Notes: generated by a model not told the origin, from the sequence alone. DNA of 64,000 nt from an uncultured SAR116 cluster alpha proteobacterium (GCA_902612965.1 CACMFN010000004.1:26355-90354), one strand, 5' to 3'; positions 53,637-61,640 are shown, counted from the first letter of the stretch. Numbers and translations are program-made.

Positions 53637-54707
53637 ATGATAAAAAATACAGTTACGAATGACATTCATACATCAAACAAAAAAATTATTAAGAAGTTTC
53701 GCTCAGAACTTGCCAATTTTACAGAAAAAGGTGTTCGTAATGCACTTCACGAATTATTATTACCAGATACAGATATTCACATGCCATTTCCATTTGGTGA
53801 TTTAGTTGGGCCTAACGATTTATTTGACATCTGCTACGCACCACTATTTGACGCCATGCCAGACCTTGAGCGCCGAGACTGGATCGTCATTGGGGGTAGA
53901 ACAGAGCATTGTGATAATTGGGTAGGATGTGGTGGTCATTATGTTGGAACGTTTGTGGGTCCTTGGCTTGATATTCCGCCAACTGGACATTTGACACATA
54001 TGAGGTTTCATGAATTCTATCGATTTCATCAAGGACGTGTTGTAGAGATTCAAACTCTCTGGGACATTCCTGAAGTTATGATGCAGGCAAAAGCATGGCC
54101 TATGGCACCTTCTTTGGGAATTGAATTTTGCATTCCAGGACCAGCAACAAACGACGGTTTGGTTTCAGGGCCATGGGACGAGAATCAAGCATATGCATCA
54201 TGTCACCATATCATAAATATGCTTCAACATTTGAAAAAGTATCCTTCTCAAGGTGATGTAGATGTAATGAAAATGCCCCACTTTTGGGATGACAGAGTTA
54301 ACTGGTATGGGCCAGCTGGTATTGGGACTGCACGTGGAATTGCTGGCTTTAGAAACTGGCATCAAATTCCATTTATTAATGCTATGCCAGACAGAGGAAA
54401 ATATGTGGATGAAATAACATACCATTTTTTTGGTGATAAAAATTATGCTGCAGTCACTGGCTGGCCGAACATGATACAGACAATAACTAACGACGGTTGG
54501 ATGGGAATAGCGCCAACAGGAAAACGTGTAACAATGAAATCGCTTGATTTCTGGCGTATTGAAAATGGTAAAATTCGTGAAAACTGGGTAATGGTAGATC
54601 TTTTAGATGTCTACAATCAACTTAATATTGATGTCTTTGCACGAATGAATGAATTCAATAAAGCCCGCATAAAAGGTAAATTACCTTTCCCAATAGGAGA
54701 GTATTAA
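53637..54707 (+). CDS. Tandem SnoaL/NTF2-like protein (356 aa)
   Basis: Two cone-shaped NTF2-like domains lie in tandem, about residues 18-150 and 190-340. Each shows the SnoaL-like pattern of an N-terminal helix, GPNDLFDICYAPLFDAMPD or ARGIAGFRNWHQIPFINAMP, a strand with RRDWIVIGG, and GTFVGPWLDIPPTGH or GIAPTGKRVTM. SnoaL-like proteins include polyketide cyclases, isomerases and proteins of unknown activity. It begins 4 bp after the permease gene, so it is co-expressed with the importer and may act on the imported compound. Confidence 0.8.
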   Translation: MIKNTVTNDIHTSNKKIIKKFRSELANFTEKGVRNALHELLLPDTDIHMPFPFGDLVGPNDLFDICYAPLFDAMPDLERRDWIVIGGRTEHCDNWVGCGGHYVGTFVGPWLDIPPTGHLTHMRFHEFYRFHQGRVVEIQTLWDIPEVMMQAKAWPMAPSLGIEFCIPGPATNDGLVSGPWDENQAYASCHHIINMLQHLKKYPSQGDVDVMKMPHFWDDRVNWYGPAGIGTARGIAGFRNWHQIPFINAMPDRGKYVDEITYHFFGDKNYAAVTGWPNMIQTITNDGWMGIAPTGKRVTMKSLDFWRIENGKIRENWVMVDLLDVYNQLNIDVFARMNEFNKARIKGKLPFPIGEY

Positions 54708-54718
54708 ATGATGACGCA

Positions 54719-55717
54719 TTGACCATGAAAGGCTTCGATCCAAAATTTAGAAACTTTCCACACTATATTTTAGGTATAACAAAAGAAATTTGGGAAGAAC
54801 GCAAAATTGCAAAGCTTAATGATTATTATGCAAATGATATAGTGGTGCGTTCACCTGCCTCAGTGGTAATTGGTAATGACAATGTCATTGCTGCAACCAT
54901 GGCCACATTAGCAGAATTTCCTGATCGTACCTTGCTGGGAGAGGATGTGATCTGGTGTGGTGCAAAGGGAGAAGGCATGCTTTCTTCACACCGTCTAATA
55001 TCTACTGCCACACACTCACATCATGGCCTTTATGGAGCTCCATCAGAGAAATATCTACAATACCGAATTATTGCTGACTGTCATGCTATTAATAATAAAA
55101 TTGACGATGAATGGTTAATTCGTGATCAGGGTGCAATAGTTCGTCAATTGGGTTTAGATCCAAAAGATTATGCAAGTAATCTTATCGAACGTGAAGGTGG
55201 TCCAAAAAAATGTATTCAACCTTATACGCCTGCAAATGACACCGTCGGCCCTTACTTAGGAAAAGGCAATACTAATATCTGGGGGAAACGCCTTGCAAGC
55301 ACGATTGAAAAAATCATGCATTACGAGTTAGATACTATATTTAATGAATACGATCGCGCTGCTCAACTGGAATATCCAGGCGGCATCACTACTCGCAGTT
55401 TTAAAGGAGCCGATAGTTTTTGGACTGGTCTCAGATCTAGCTTCCCACATGCAAAATTTAGAGTTCACCATGTTATTGGTCGTGATGACAAAAACATGCC
55501 TCCTCGTGCTGCAGTTCGTTGGTCTCTTCACGGAAAACATGATGGATTTGGAGCGTTCAGTGAGCCAACCGGTGCAGAAGTTTTTGTCCTTGGCATTACC
55601 CATGCAGAGTATGGAGAATTAATTCAAGGGGAACCAAAAATCAGACGTGAATGGACTCTATTTGATGAGGTGTCAATATGGAAACAAATTCTATTGTACA
55701 AAAACCGTATCACTTAA
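54719..55717 (+). CDS. Second tandem SnoaL/NTF2-like protein (332 aa)
   Basis: This is again a two-domain NTF2-like protein: VVIGNDNVIAATMATLAEFP and TLLGEDVIWCGAKGEGMLSS in the first half, FKGADSFWTGLRSSFPHAKF with ALHG-like WSLHGKHDGFGAFSEPTGAE in the second. The likely start is ATG 54725 (MKGFDPKF), two codons inside the TTG at 54719; no clear ribosome-binding site is seen. It is a diverged relative of the upstream gene, perhaps forming a heteromer with it. Confidence 0.78.
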   Translation: MTMKGFDPKFRNFPHYILGITKEIWEERKIAKLNDYYANDIVVRSPASVVIGNDNVIAATMATLAEFPDRTLLGEDVIWCGAKGEGMLSSHRLISTATHSHHGLYGAPSEKYLQYRIIADCHAINNKIDDEWLIRDQGAIVRQLGLDPKDYASNLIEREGGPKKCIQPYTPANDTVGPYLGKGNTNIWGKRLASTIEKIMHYELDTIFNEYDRAAQLEYPGGITTRSFKGADSFWTGLRSSFPHAKFRVHHVIGRDDKNMPPRAAVRWSLHGKHDGFGAFSEPTGAEVFVLGITHAEYGELIQGEPKIRREWTLFDEVSIWKQILLYKNRIT

Positions 55718-56175
55718 ACTGTTGGCATTGCTTGTAATGGTATGTGATTGGTGCTTGTGGCAAGAACAGACTTAGTCCTGGGGATCCATTCCCACCTGCC
55801 TACGTATATATTGATAACCTTTGCAACAGATTAGGTATAATTATTGGTAAGTAGTTTAATGACTCTCACAGACACATACATGGTATGTAGTAGTTTTATG
55901 TATCCTGTTAGGGTGGAGTAGGTTAAGTGAGTCAGAAGATCTTGCAGATGACATTGCTTATAATATATGCAAACAAACATACAAAATATAGATATTTTCG
56001 AAAGATAAAAAGACTTAATATATCCACTTCATCACTTATATAAGCTCCCCTAGTTGGGGGTATTGGGTGGGGGGTATCTAGTTGAAAATCAATGTTAAAT
56101 GACAGTCATGTGGTATCTATATGGTATCTATTATAAAACAAAGAAATAAGTAAATTCAATATTTGTTTGAAAAAG
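55718..56175. other. Gene-free region left of the attachment site, with phased direct repeats and a G-rich tract
   Basis: No convincing gene is present in this stretch of about 460 bp. It holds a G-rich segment at 56056-56074 (three G runs) preceded by a short C run that could pair with the first of them. It also holds three copies of GGTATCTA at 56073-56080, 56112-56119 and 56123-56130, the last two spaced by 11 bp, one helical turn. These look like protein-binding sites next to the tRNA fragment. Confidence 0.5.
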
Positions 56176-56230
56176 TGGTGCCCAGGGGCGGATTTGAACC
56201 ACCGACACGAGGATTTTCAGTCCACTGCTC
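56176..56230 (-). mobile_element. Attachment-site remnant: 3' part of tRNA-Phe (GAA)
   Basis: Read on the minus strand, 55 bases match the 3' part of a tRNA-Phe: anticodon stem and loop with CTGAAAA (anticodon GAA), variable loop, a T-arm with GGTTCAAAT and paired stem, acceptor strand and encoded CCA. The D arm and 5' acceptor strand are missing; the sequence upstream does not fold into them. A T-T mismatch in the outer anticodon stem suggests that similarity begins within that stem. This is the expected footprint of an integrase acting at the anticodon loop of tRNA-Phe. Confidence 0.8.
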
Positions 56231-56289
56231 AAGGACCTGTCTAGTAGGCAGAGCAACGGTTTTAAAAATTTAAAAGGCTTCTGTCACAT

Positions 56290-56305
56290 CTCCGTCACAA
56301 CGGAG
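56290..56305 (+). promoter_or_regulatory. Hairpin covering the integrase ribosome-binding site
   Basis: CTCCGT (56290-56295) and ACGGAG (56300-56305) form a 6-bp stem with a CACA loop. The right arm contains most of the Shine-Dalgarno CGGAGG of the integrase start at 56312, so folding of the mRNA would hide it. This may keep integrase translation low. Confidence 0.45.
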
Positions 56306-56311
56306 GATAAA

Positions 56312-57271
56312 ATGGCATCTTACAGAAAACGTAAAAATCTCTGGCAGGCACAGGTCAGGATCAAGGGTCAGGGTTCGATATCCAAATCTTTTCATTCAAG
56401 AAAGGATGCCCAGATATGGGCAACTAATCAGGAGGCACTCATGCTGTCCGGAAAGTGGAAGAAGAAGGATTACTCAACTTTGCGGCTTTCAGATCTTATG
56501 AAAAAATATTTGCAGGAAGTAACGCCAAAGAAGAAGGGAAGAGGTCCGGAGGAAAGGAGACTGAAAAGGTTACTTCGCGAAACTGATTTCATGAACAACT
56601 TGCTTCAGGAAGTGGATCCCCCCGTAATTGCAGAATACAGAGACAGAAGACTGAAGGATGGAGTTCGCGCCTGTCAGTATGATCTAGTTTTGATCCGTCA
56701 TGCCTGGAATATTGCCAGACTCGAATGGGGATGGAATATCGAAACTAATCCAGTTGAGCAGATCAAGCTTCCCAAAAACAACCCTCCAAGAGAGAGAAGA
56801 CTGAGGACAGGTGAATATGATCTTCTTAAGATTAATGCTATGAAGACACGCGTCTGGTATCTCTGGCCAATCATTGAAATTGCTATTGAAACAGGAATGA
56901 GAAGAGGGGAGATCCTCTCAATTGAATGGATCAATATTGATTTTGAAAGGGCAAGGGTGCTTTTGCCCATGACCAAGAATGGACGTTCAAGGTGGGTCCC
57001 TCTGTCAAAGAAAGCAATTTTAATATTGGGCCAAGTTACTCGTACCGTTGACCTTGTCTTTCCAATCAGTGAAGTTGCAGTCCGGCAGGCTTGGGAGAGA
57101 TTAAGAAAAAGATCTGGCTTAATGGATCTTAATTTCCATGATCTTCGACATGAAGCTATTTCGAGGATGTTCGAAAAGGGACTTAATGTACCGGAGGTTG
57201 CATCGATCAGTGGACACAGAACTGCAAGCCAGCTCTTCAGGTATGTCCAAGTTTCTGATATATGCATATAG
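56312..57271 (+). CDS. Tyrosine recombinase / phage-type integrase
   Basis: The protein of 319 aa has an N-terminal arm-binding part (YRKRKNLWQAQVRIKGQG), a core-binding helical domain and a catalytic domain with the full set: Arg197 (ETGMRRGEIL), Lys222, His276-x2-Arg279 (FHDLRHEA), His302 (SGHRT) and nucleophile Tyr311. It catalyses site-specific insertion and excision. It directly follows the tRNA-Phe fragment and points into the element. Base composition is richer in G+C than the cargo to the right. Confidence 0.93.
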   Translation: MASYRKRKNLWQAQVRIKGQGSISKSFHSRKDAQIWATNQEALMLSGKWKKKDYSTLRLSDLMKKYLQEVTPKKKGRGPEERRLKRLLRETDFMNNLLQEVDPPVIAEYRDRRLKDGVRACQYDLVLIRHAWNIARLEWGWNIETNPVEQIKLPKNNPPRERRLRTGEYDLLKINAMKTRVWYLWPIIEIAIETGMRRGEILSIEWINIDFERARVLLPMTKNGRSRWVPLSKKAILILGQVTRTVDLVFPISEVAVRQAWERLRKRSGLMDLNFHDLRHEAISRMFEKGLNVPEVASISGHRTASQLFRYVQVSDICI

Positions 57272-57446
57272 ACAACTAATAAAAAATTTTAGAATATTTA
57301 ATTAAGATTAATAAAAAGAGTACATATGATCATAATTGGTGTTCAACTGTTAGTTTTTATTACAGTTGATCTATTGCTTAAACTTTGAGGCTATATTTAT
57401 CTATTAAATTAATTTAATTATATTTTGCATTTTAGAATGGTTAGAA

Positions 57447-58328
57447 ATGTCAATTGTGACTGAAGATTATACAAATGAATTCAGAGAGGCTATGAATGTC
57501 TTTTTGCGCCCGATTGTTATTTTAATTAATAAACGATTAGAAAATGTATATGGTGCTAACGCGATAGAATATGCAGATTTTGTATGGAAAGCAACAGCAG
57601 GAAGTAAACAAAGAACTCTTCAAAAAACTAATAATGGCAAGATTAAATGGGATATATATAATATTATATCTTTTATGAATATTAAGGATGATAAAACTAT
57701 AAAAAAAGATGGCATTAGCAAAACAATAAATATAAGGAGAGATTTATTTTATGATTTTAGGGAAGATATTTTTCCTAATCTTCTTTCACTTAGAGCTATG
57801 AGAAATGAAACTAGTCATGAATGGTTTACTGGCACTGAGGAGAGTGGAAAGGTAAATCGAGATGATTTGAAGCATTATCTTTCATTGATGGACTTTGTTT
57901 TAAAATATTTAAAAGAATTTCATGATACTAATCTGGAAATAGAAAAAATAAAAAATATAAATCAAACAGTCGATCAAAAAATCCAAACTCGACAGGGAAA
58001 ACAAGAAAGGGAAATTATTAATGAATTGGAGAAAAGTGACCCTCAATACAAAAATGAAAAAATTTATGTATCCCTTCCACTTACCCTTAGTAAAGTCTTT
58101 ATAGAAAAGAGAGTAAACTCTAAAGGAAAACCAACTAAATGCACTGTATTAAAATTTGCTGAAACAAGTATAGAGAGAAGAATGGATGAGTGGTGTGATC
58201 CAGGACAAAAAAAATATAATCTTGCTAAAACACTAATTGGTAAAAAAGTTCGAACCACAACATGGAAACCAAGTGCTTTTGATCCTAAAAAATGGTTTAG
58301 AAATATTTATGAGTATAAGGAATTCTAA
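57447..58328 (+). CDS. HEPN-domain protein (Swt1-type), probable RNase
   Basis: The 293-aa protein has an N-terminal helical domain with the HEPN RNase motif Rx4H, here RNETSH (Arg119-His124) in LSLRAMRNETSHEWF. HEPN RNases act in toxin-antitoxin, abortive infection and other defence systems. The N-terminal FLRPIVILINKRLENVYG and WDIYNIISFMN fit the Swt1-like HEPN group seen in large helicase-associated defence genes. From about residue 165 a long charged helix leads to an unassigned C-terminal domain ending in an aromatic stretch. A clear intrinsic terminator follows the gene. Confidence 0.72.
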   Translation: MSIVTEDYTNEFREAMNVFLRPIVILINKRLENVYGANAIEYADFVWKATAGSKQRTLQKTNNGKIKWDIYNIISFMNIKDDKTIKKDGISKTINIRRDLFYDFREDIFPNLLSLRAMRNETSHEWFTGTEESGKVNRDDLKHYLSLMDFVLKYLKEFHDTNLEIEKIKNINQTVDQKIQTRQGKQEREIINELEKSDPQYKNEKIYVSLPLTLSKVFIEKRVNSKGKPTKCTVLKFAETSIERRMDEWCDPGQKKYNLAKTLIGKKVRTTTWKPSAFDPKKWFRNIYEYKEF

Positions 58329-58385
58329 ATTAGTAAATTATTTGTTGACTAATCCAAAAAAGTTTATATAGTGGATTATTAAGTT

Positions 58386-58411
58386 ACCAGACATATGTCT
58401 GGTTTTTTTTT
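58386..58411 (+). terminator. Intrinsic terminator of the HEPN gene
   Basis: ACCAGACATATGTCTGGT at 58386-58403 is a perfect palindrome that folds into a tight hairpin, followed by a run of T up to 58411. It closes the HEPN transcript, so the next gene needs its own promoter. Confidence 0.85.
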
Positions 58412-58436
58412 GTCTTAATTTAAATAATCGATTTAA

Positions 58437-58510
58437 CTTATCTCCATATTTAAAAATTTAAACCCTCTCTTGGGGGTTAAAAGGTTTAAATTTTTAAATA
58501 TGGAGATAAG
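58437..58510 (+). repeat. Perfect 28-bp inverted repeat hiding the ribosome-binding site of the next gene
   Basis: Positions 58437-58464 are the exact reverse complement of 58483-58510, with an 18-base spacer. The right arm ends in TGGAGATAAG, which contains the Shine-Dalgarno of the gene starting at 58512. In RNA the 28-bp stem would bury that site; in DNA the arms could be operator half-sites or the ends of a small mobile unit. There is no T run behind it, so it is not a standard terminator. Confidence 0.85.
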
Positions 58511-58511
58511 A

Positions 58512-58973
58512 ATGAAAAATAAAAAATACATTTCAATAACATCACAAACACTTGCTGAAGCACAAAAAGTGCTAGTTTCAGCTAATTTTGAATTAGAGGA
58601 AATTTGGTCTCCTGACAATAAAGAAGAAATTCAAATATGGTCAAATTCTGAGACTGACGCTCTTGTGCAGTTAAAGATAGTTAGTGATGAAAAAGATGCT
58701 TCAAGAAAAGACATCGTTAATGAAATAATTGATGTTTGGTATGAAATAAGAAGTATTAGAGAAGTTTTTGACCAATTAATTGAAGAAGAAGAGACTTTCA
58801 TTTCAGAAGAAGAGGATTATCTTCTAAAATTTGAAAATAAAGTCAAAGCAACAAGACTGGAGTGGGAGCAGAATAAAGATAAAATGGAATTTTTATATAA
58901 TAGTAACATAGATCCTACAGTGCTTACTTATCTTCGCCTTAATGAAGATGAAAAAGAAAGAATTGTAAATTAG
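58512..58973 (+). CDS. Small acidic helical protein (153 aa), unknown
   Basis: The start at 58512 is set by GGAG at 58502-58505; an upstream frame extension to 58470 lies inside the inverted repeat. The N-terminal half (KYISITSQTLAEAQKVLVSA, then LEEIWSPDNKEEIQIW) looks like a small alpha/beta unit. The second half is a long acidic helical region (VFDQLIEEEETFISEEEDYL) likely to form a coiled coil. No family is recognised. It lies between a HEPN gene and a helicase gene. Confidence 0.7.
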   Translation: MKNKKYISITSQTLAEAQKVLVSANFELEEIWSPDNKEEIQIWSNSETDALVQLKIVSDEKDASRKDIVNEIIDVWYEIRSIREVFDQLIEEEETFISEEEDYLLKFENKVKATRLEWEQNKDKMEFLYNSNIDPTVLTYLRLNEDEKERIVN

Positions 58974-59065
58974 TTAAAATAAATGAAATTTGTAATGAAT
59001 ATTGGTTCATAGACTGAAATTTTAATAAATGTTAACCTTAAAAATAATTTTTGGAGATTGTAAAA

Positions 59066-61201
59066 GTGCTTAATGATGAACAAAAAATAGCTTCTATAGC
59101 TGATAACAGGCGTACTTTGGTTTTGGCTGGTCCTGGCACAGGAAAAACAACAACTCTTATCAGCCGTTATGAGTATCTGCTCCAACAAGGCATTACACCT
59201 GAAGAAATAATTTGTTGTACATTTTCAAGAAAAGCTGCTGATGAAATAAAAATTAGAATTAAAGAAAAAAGTAATAAGGAAGTAAGTAATTTTCCAATAG
59301 GTACTTTTCATAGCCTTGCTAATAAATCTCTTAAGGAGCTTGCAGATACAATTAAAATTAAGGTTCCAAAAGAATATCTGACTTTTGAAAAAGAGAGAAG
59401 ATCAATTGTTGAGAGATTAAAAAAAGATAATCCTGATATAGTTAAAAACATAAAATATAGTGATAAAACTTCTTCAAAAATTCTGGCACATATTGATGAC
59501 TTTAGAGAAAGGTTAGTTGATCCTGAAGACGCATATGTCGAAGCTACAGAATTAGATAATGAATTATTAATAAGCTATTCTCTGATGTACAAACTCTACG
59601 AAAATCACCTCTCTGAAAATGAGCTAATAGATTATCCAAGAATGATACATTTTGCTTATAAGGCTTTTTCCCATGATGCAAATCATAATAAAGATTATAT
59701 TTCAAAGTTTAAACACATTCTAATTGATGAATATCAGGATATTAATTTTTCACAAAAGGCAATGATTGATGAAATATTAAAAGGAGGTGCTGATTTATGG
59801 GTTGTAGGGGATGATGATCAAGCTATTTATGGATGGAGAGGAAGTAATGTAAAATATATATTAGATTTTGAGATCAATTATCCAGGCACTCAAAAAATTA
59901 TATTGAAGACAAATTATAGATCTGAAAACGAAATAGTAGAAGCTTCTAACAACCTAGCTAATCATTTTTATCAACGTCATGACAAAAATATTATTTCATT
60001 TGGTGACGGCAAAGGTGTAGTAAAATTTTTTGAAAACAAAGACGAATTTCACGAAGCACAAAAAATTTCAAATTTAATTAAAGTTGAAACTAAAAATTCT
60101 AAATATTCTGACATTTCAATCCTCGCAAGAACTAATAATCTTCCGCAAGATATTATTGAGCATCTTATAGAAGAAGATATTCCTTTTGTTTTAAAAAATG
60201 GAATTAACTTCTTTAATGATCCAGCTGCATTCGATCTTTTAACAGCTGCCGCTATTGCTTGTTCAATAAAATTGGAGAGTAAATGGAGTAGGAAAATACA
60301 ACCAAAGTTATATGGTTTTGCAAAAAAACTTTCTCAAGAAGAAGTCTGGAAAAAGAAAGTTAGATCTCTAGCTACATTTATCATTAATAACCTACCAAAA
60401 AATTTATCAGATGAAGATTTAGAAGAGAAAGTATATGATATCGAATTCTGTCAAAAGTTCCTCTCAAAAAATAGTTCTGCTGAAATTTCATTTAATAAAT
60501 TAAGAAAAATTTTTAGTACTTCAAAAAATAAAGATTCTGTTCACATTGGAACAATTCACGGTTCAAAAGGGCTTGAATGGGAAACAGTAATAATAATGGG
60601 ATTTGAGGATGACAAATTGCCCCACTCTTTAACCGAGGGTGAACAAGCTTTAGAAGAGGAGAGAAGGGTGGCTTATGTAGGGATTACAAGGCCAAAAACT
60701 AATCTTTATATAACATGGTCGAAAGAAAGAAATGGGAAAGAGAAATGTCCATCTCCATACATTTCAGAAATGAAATCAGATAAAGTTTCAAATATGATTA
60801 CAATAGAAAAAGAAAGAAGGCTTTCTCATATTATACAAATAAGTGAAAATATTGCAGATGGTTCAGGGCATAGTTTAGGCTGGCATATTCAGGATACTGG
60901 AAATGGTTTGCTCTTGGAGGTCGGATATACAGCAAAAAAAAATGGACCAAACTCAAGTCTAAGACAGCAAATTCTAGCCGATGTGTTTCACGGTAGAATT
61001 GAAATGCCTGAAGTTATAAAAGAAAGCATTGCAAAAACTTGGTCAGAGCCTGGTACAGCTGAAAGATTGAGAAAAATGAGAAATACAATTAATACAGCTT
61101 TAGGTTCTCAAAAAGGAAAATCAAATAGTTCATTACAAGCTATAACTAAATGGGAAGAAGATCTTCATTTTATTGATAATATTTTAAAAAAAGAAATTTA
61201 A
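59066..61201 (+). CDS. UvrD/Rep-family superfamily 1 helicase with extra C-terminal domain
   Basis: The start is GTG 59066, with GGAG at 59053-59056. The roughly 711-aa protein has the SF1A helicase motifs: I VLAGPGTGKTTTL, Ia CTFSRKAADEI, II LIDEYQDIN, III VGDDDQAIYGWRGS, IV KTNYRSENE, V HIGTIHGSKGLEWE and VI AYVGITRPK. The 2B region is short. After about residue 570 a separate domain follows (VGYTAKKNGPNSSLRQQILA, then LHFIDNIL near the end), which resembles a domain that also occurs outside helicases. It unwinds or translocates on DNA; in this element a defence role is likely but unproven. Confidence 0.88.
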   Translation: MLNDEQKIASIADNRRTLVLAGPGTGKTTTLISRYEYLLQQGITPEEIICCTFSRKAADEIKIRIKEKSNKEVSNFPIGTFHSLANKSLKELADTIKIKVPKEYLTFEKERRSIVERLKKDNPDIVKNIKYSDKTSSKILAHIDDFRERLVDPEDAYVEATELDNELLISYSLMYKLYENHLSENELIDYPRMIHFAYKAFSHDANHNKDYISKFKHILIDEYQDINFSQKAMIDEILKGGADLWVVGDDDQAIYGWRGSNVKYILDFEINYPGTQKIILKTNYRSENEIVEASNNLANHFYQRHDKNIISFGDGKGVVKFFENKDEFHEAQKISNLIKVETKNSKYSDISILARTNNLPQDIIEHLIEEDIPFVLKNGINFFNDPAAFDLLTAAAIACSIKLESKWSRKIQPKLYGFAKKLSQEEVWKKKVRSLATFIINNLPKNLSDEDLEEKVYDIEFCQKFLSKNSSAEISFNKLRKIFSTSKNKDSVHIGTIHGSKGLEWETVIIMGFEDDKLPHSLTEGEQALEEERRVAYVGITRPKTNLYITWSKERNGKEKCPSPYISEMKSDKVSNMITIEKERRLSHIIQISENIADGSGHSLGWHIQDTGNGLLLEVGYTAKKNGPNSSLRQQILADVFHGRIEMPEVIKESIAKTWSEPGTAERLRKMRNTINTALGSQKGKSNSSLQAITKWEEDLHFIDNILKKEI

Positions 61202-61340
61202 AGTAGAAAAATATCATTTTTTCCAAATATTACCCTCTTTAATTGATGATTATAAAATAGGTGAATTTTATTATTCTATTGAATTTATAAAGCTTACTAA
61301 TTTGTAATGCATATATAGTTTATAAATATTAGGTCTTCAT

Positions 61341-61640
61341 CTAAAATGCTTTTAATATCAAAAATGTCATATAGTATAGTCCTATTGAGGGAAATACTAT
61401 TAACAAAATTGAAAGAACAAATAAATCAATAAAATTAGGCGGAGAGTTTAATGGCCATTTAGGGTCCTCATAAATCTCTTCGGGTTCATATTCTAAAAGA
61501 CCTAAATTAATTAGGTGACCTCTTATTGAAGACTGAGATCGCTTCATATTTCGGCCAATTTTGTAAATGGATTGACCTTCTGAAAATCTTGCTTCAGCTT
61601 CAAGTATTTCTGCTTTTGTAAATCTTCCAAGCCTTTTCAA
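61341..61640 (-). CDS. Small HTH protein with C-terminal membrane helix (99 aa)
   Basis: Translation starts at TTG 61640, which directly follows the MORN gene stop and has AAGGAG about 8 bases upstream, inside the end of that gene. Residues 1-46 look like a helix-turn-helix (FTKAEILEAEARFSEGQSIY, then MKRSQSSIRGHLINLGLL). Residues 70-97 form a membrane helix (FIDLFVLSILLIVFPSIGLY and on). A DNA-binding protein tethered to the membrane, or a small membrane effector, would fit. Confidence 0.65.
   Translation of the reverse strand: MKRLGRFTKAEILEAEARFSEGQSIYKIGRNMKRSQSSIRGHLINLGLLEYEPEEIYEDPKWPLNSPPNFIDLFVLSILLIVFPSIGLYYMTFLILKAF

Noticed and set aside
53637..55717. SnoaL-like proteins as cyclases of the neighbouring polyketide synthase
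   Set aside because: They are coupled to the ABC importer and separated from the PKS operon by the oppositely oriented LysR gene. A link to the PKS cannot be excluded but is not supported.
56176..56270. Complete tRNA-Phe gene
   Set aside because: The D arm and 5' acceptor strand are absent and the anticodon stem has a mismatch, so only the 3' part is present.
56698..57267. Long open frame of 189 codons on the minus strand opposite the integrase
   Set aside because: It is antisense to a complete integrase with all catalytic residues, lacks a ribosome-binding site and shows no domain pattern.
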